From assembly GCF_002222655.1 (NCBI RefSeq), contig NZ_CP022423.1, positions 868,001 through 932,000 of the forward strand: DNA of 64,000 bases, in the 5' to 3' direction. This DNA comes from Vitreoscilla filiformis (GTDB lineage Bacteria > Pseudomonadota > Gammaproteobacteria > Burkholderiales > Burkholderiaceae_C). Below are positions 62,770 through 64,000 of this stretch, one piece after another. Positions within the stretch are counted from its first letter, which is position 1. Each line of letters opens with the position of its first letter. Below the pieces are notes generated by a model. The model had not been told where the DNA came from, made no database searches, and was given only the letters and a program-made list of their open reading frames with translations. The position numbers and the translations under genes were made by a program.

Positions 62770-64000
62770 ATGACGACTGCACCGACCCTTCGCTGGGTGC
62801 GGGATGTGGAGCGACTGCTGCCAATTCGGTCGCAGTTCATTTTGTCCGGCCACATCCGCGATCATTTCCTTTGGCCACTGCCCAATGGCAGTGTGCAACT
62901 GCTGCCGCTGTTGCGCTGCTTGTGGGAGTCGCTCCAAGGCTTTGGGTTTTTCGGGATCTTGGTGTACGACCCAGCCGACGGGCTGAGAGCCTATCCACCC
63001 GATCCAACGGTGCGTGAGCGGTTGGAGAAGCTGCTGGAACTCAAACTGAGCGGGCCTGCCAGTGGGCAGCCTGTCAGCTTGGAGCGCTTGGGCCAGGCGA
63101 TGAAAACCGTGGTGATGCAGCGTGACCTGCGGTGCGCAGTGTTGATCGACTTCGCTTCGCGCCTGACACGTCGGCCAGACCATTTGGGTGAGGCGGAGCA
63201 TCGATTTTTCGTCATGGCGGAGAAGTTGTCGCTGCAAGCGGCGACGTTGCAACCTGCCAATCTGCACAGCCGCCACGCCGGCACCGGGCCGCTGTTCAAC
63301 CCCGTGGTGTGGCTGCTGAACCGGCCACAGGACGTGCCCTCGTGGTACGCCTTGGACAGTGAGCGCGTGGCCAATTTGGTAGTGGGCCGTCCTGAGTATG
63401 AACACCGGGCTGCTGCCGCCACACTGCTCGTGCCCCTGTTGGCCGGACATGATCAGGCCCCCCCCGCGCAGCGGCAGCAGTGCATCGAGCAACTGGCCAC
63501 GGGCAGCGAAGGCATGACGTTGACGGCCTTGTCGGACATTGTCGAGTTGGCTTGTCGCCAAGGGTTGAGCCTGGGGGAGATCGAAGGCGCCATTCGTTGT
63601 TACAAGGTGGGGTCGCTCGACAACCCGTGGCAACAAGATCACCTGCGCCAGCGCATCCGCGACGCTGGCGCTTTCATCGAAGACCGGGTCAAGGGACAGC
63701 GACCTGCCGTGGTTAAAACCTTGGACATTCTGAAACGTTCGGTGATGGGTCTGACAGGGGCGCAGGCACGCTCCAGCAGTGGCAGGCCACGCGGTGTGCT
63801 GTTTTTCGCAGGCCCCACAGGGGTGGGCAAGACTGAGCTGGCCAAAACACTGACCGAGTTGGTGTTCGGGGACGAGCGCGCCTGCCTCCGTTTCGACATG
63901 AGTGAGTTTTCCGAGGAACACAGCAGCGCCCGGCTGTTGGGCGCTCCACCGGGCTACATTGGTTTTGACGCCGGCGGTGAGCTGACCAACGCCGTGCGCG
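62770..64000 (+). CDS. Clp/AAA_2-type AAA+ ATPase, 3' end outside window
   Basis: At least 410 residues before the window ends. The N-terminal half (I-R-S-Q-F-I-L-S-G-H-I-R-D-H-F-L) looks like a divergent AAA-type or substrate-binding region without a P-loop. Residues about 350-400 are a ClpA/ClpB-like D2 ATPase: L-F-F-A-G-P-T-G-V-G-K-T-E-L-A-K (Walker A) and F-D-M-S-E-F-S-E, then A-P-P-G-Y-I-G-F-D. Walker B and the arginine finger lie past the edge. It is probably an unfoldase or remodeller; the partner is likely the preceding gene. Confidence 0.85.
   Translation, partial: MTTAPTLRWVRDVERLLPIRSQFILSGHIRDHFLWPLPNGSVQLLPLLRCLWESLQGFGFFGILVYDPADGLRAYPPDPTVRERLEKLLELKLSGPASGQPVSLERLGQAMKTVVMQRDLRCAVLIDFASRLTRRPDHLGEAEHRFFVMAEKLSLQAATLQPANLHSRHAGTGPLFNPVVWLLNRPQDVPSWYALDSERVANLVVGRPEYEHRAAAATLLVPLLAGHDQAPPAQRQQCIEQLATGSEGMTLTALSDIVELACRQGLSLGEIEGAIRCYKVGSLDNPWQQDHLRQRIRDAGAFIEDRVKGQRPAVVKTLDILKRSVMGLTGAQARSSSGRPRGVLFFAGPTGVGKTELAKTLTELVFGDERACLRFDMSEFSEEHSSARLLGAPPGYIGFDAGGELTNAVR

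Overview
The window is about 64 kb of high-GC, gene-dense DNA with short intergenic gaps and many ATGA or TGATG stop/start overlaps. Gene content points to a Burkholderiales betaproteobacterium, most likely in the Sphaerotilus/Leptothrix/Ideonella part of the order. Clues are RlmJ, MetK with two HtrB acyltransferases, GTP-dependent PEP carboxykinase, flavocytochrome c sulfide dehydrogenase, several Crp/LysR/ArsR regulators, and a chemosensory set with PilJ-like features. The taxonomic placement is inference. No rRNA, tRNA, IS element, prophage or CRISPR array was recognised.

Layout. 1-8.5 kb (minus strand): a partial Uma2-type gene, prfC, then a compact run of MBOAT acyltransferase, DUF459 SGNH protein, second SGNH protein, old-yellow-enzyme reductase and an AbrB-type membrane protein. 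The first three look like an envelope or polysaccharide O-acetylation unit. 8.5-18.7 kb: rlmJ, an unknown protein with a winged-helix-like module, a metallophosphoesterase, a YidB-family protein, a hybrid histidine kinase, a YecA-type protein, a LysR regulator divergent from mmsA, and a porin gene broken by one in-frame TAG. 18.8-27.1 kb: an AGDEF diguanylate cyclase, metK, two lauroyl-acyltransferase-like genes, dapF, DUF484, dadA and a universal stress protein. 27.5-32.9 kb: pckG with a strong terminator, then a 1099-residue RTX/FG-GAP surface protein with seven near-identical 219-bp repeats.

32.9-42.5 kb is a sulfur region. A cytochrome c/FCSD flavoprotein pair (sulfide dehydrogenase) and a YeeE/YedE sulfur transporter face a thioredoxin-like protein, a c-type cytochrome and an ArsR regulator. 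Next comes an operon of RND adaptor, RND pump, DUF2892 protein and a CsoR/CstR-type repressor; it starts at a perfect ATACCCT-GT-AGGGTAT operator. 42.5-45.9 kb: an orphan ABC solute-binding protein, ybeY-phoH, and ruvA. 45.9-51.8 kb is a copper region (two PCuAC chaperones, a Crp-family regulator, MbnP/MbnH pair, an outer-membrane barrel, DUF2946) lying between ruvA and ruvB.

53-59.6 kb holds the most unusual set. A CheW-like protein, a PilJ-like chemoreceptor and a CheA-like kinase with no phosphotransfer domain are translationally coupled. They converge, with 7 bp between, on a second coupled operon: an uncharacterised 310-residue protein, an MglA-like GTPase without a recognisable NKxD motif, and two roadblock/LC7 proteins. 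The uncharacterised protein shares its C-terminal module and terminal amphipathic helix with the unknown protein at 9.5-10.2 kb. The window ends with a CaiB-type CoA-transferase, a lipoprotein Cu/Zn superoxide dismutase, and an uncharacterised protein followed by a Clp-type AAA+ ATPase that runs off the edge.
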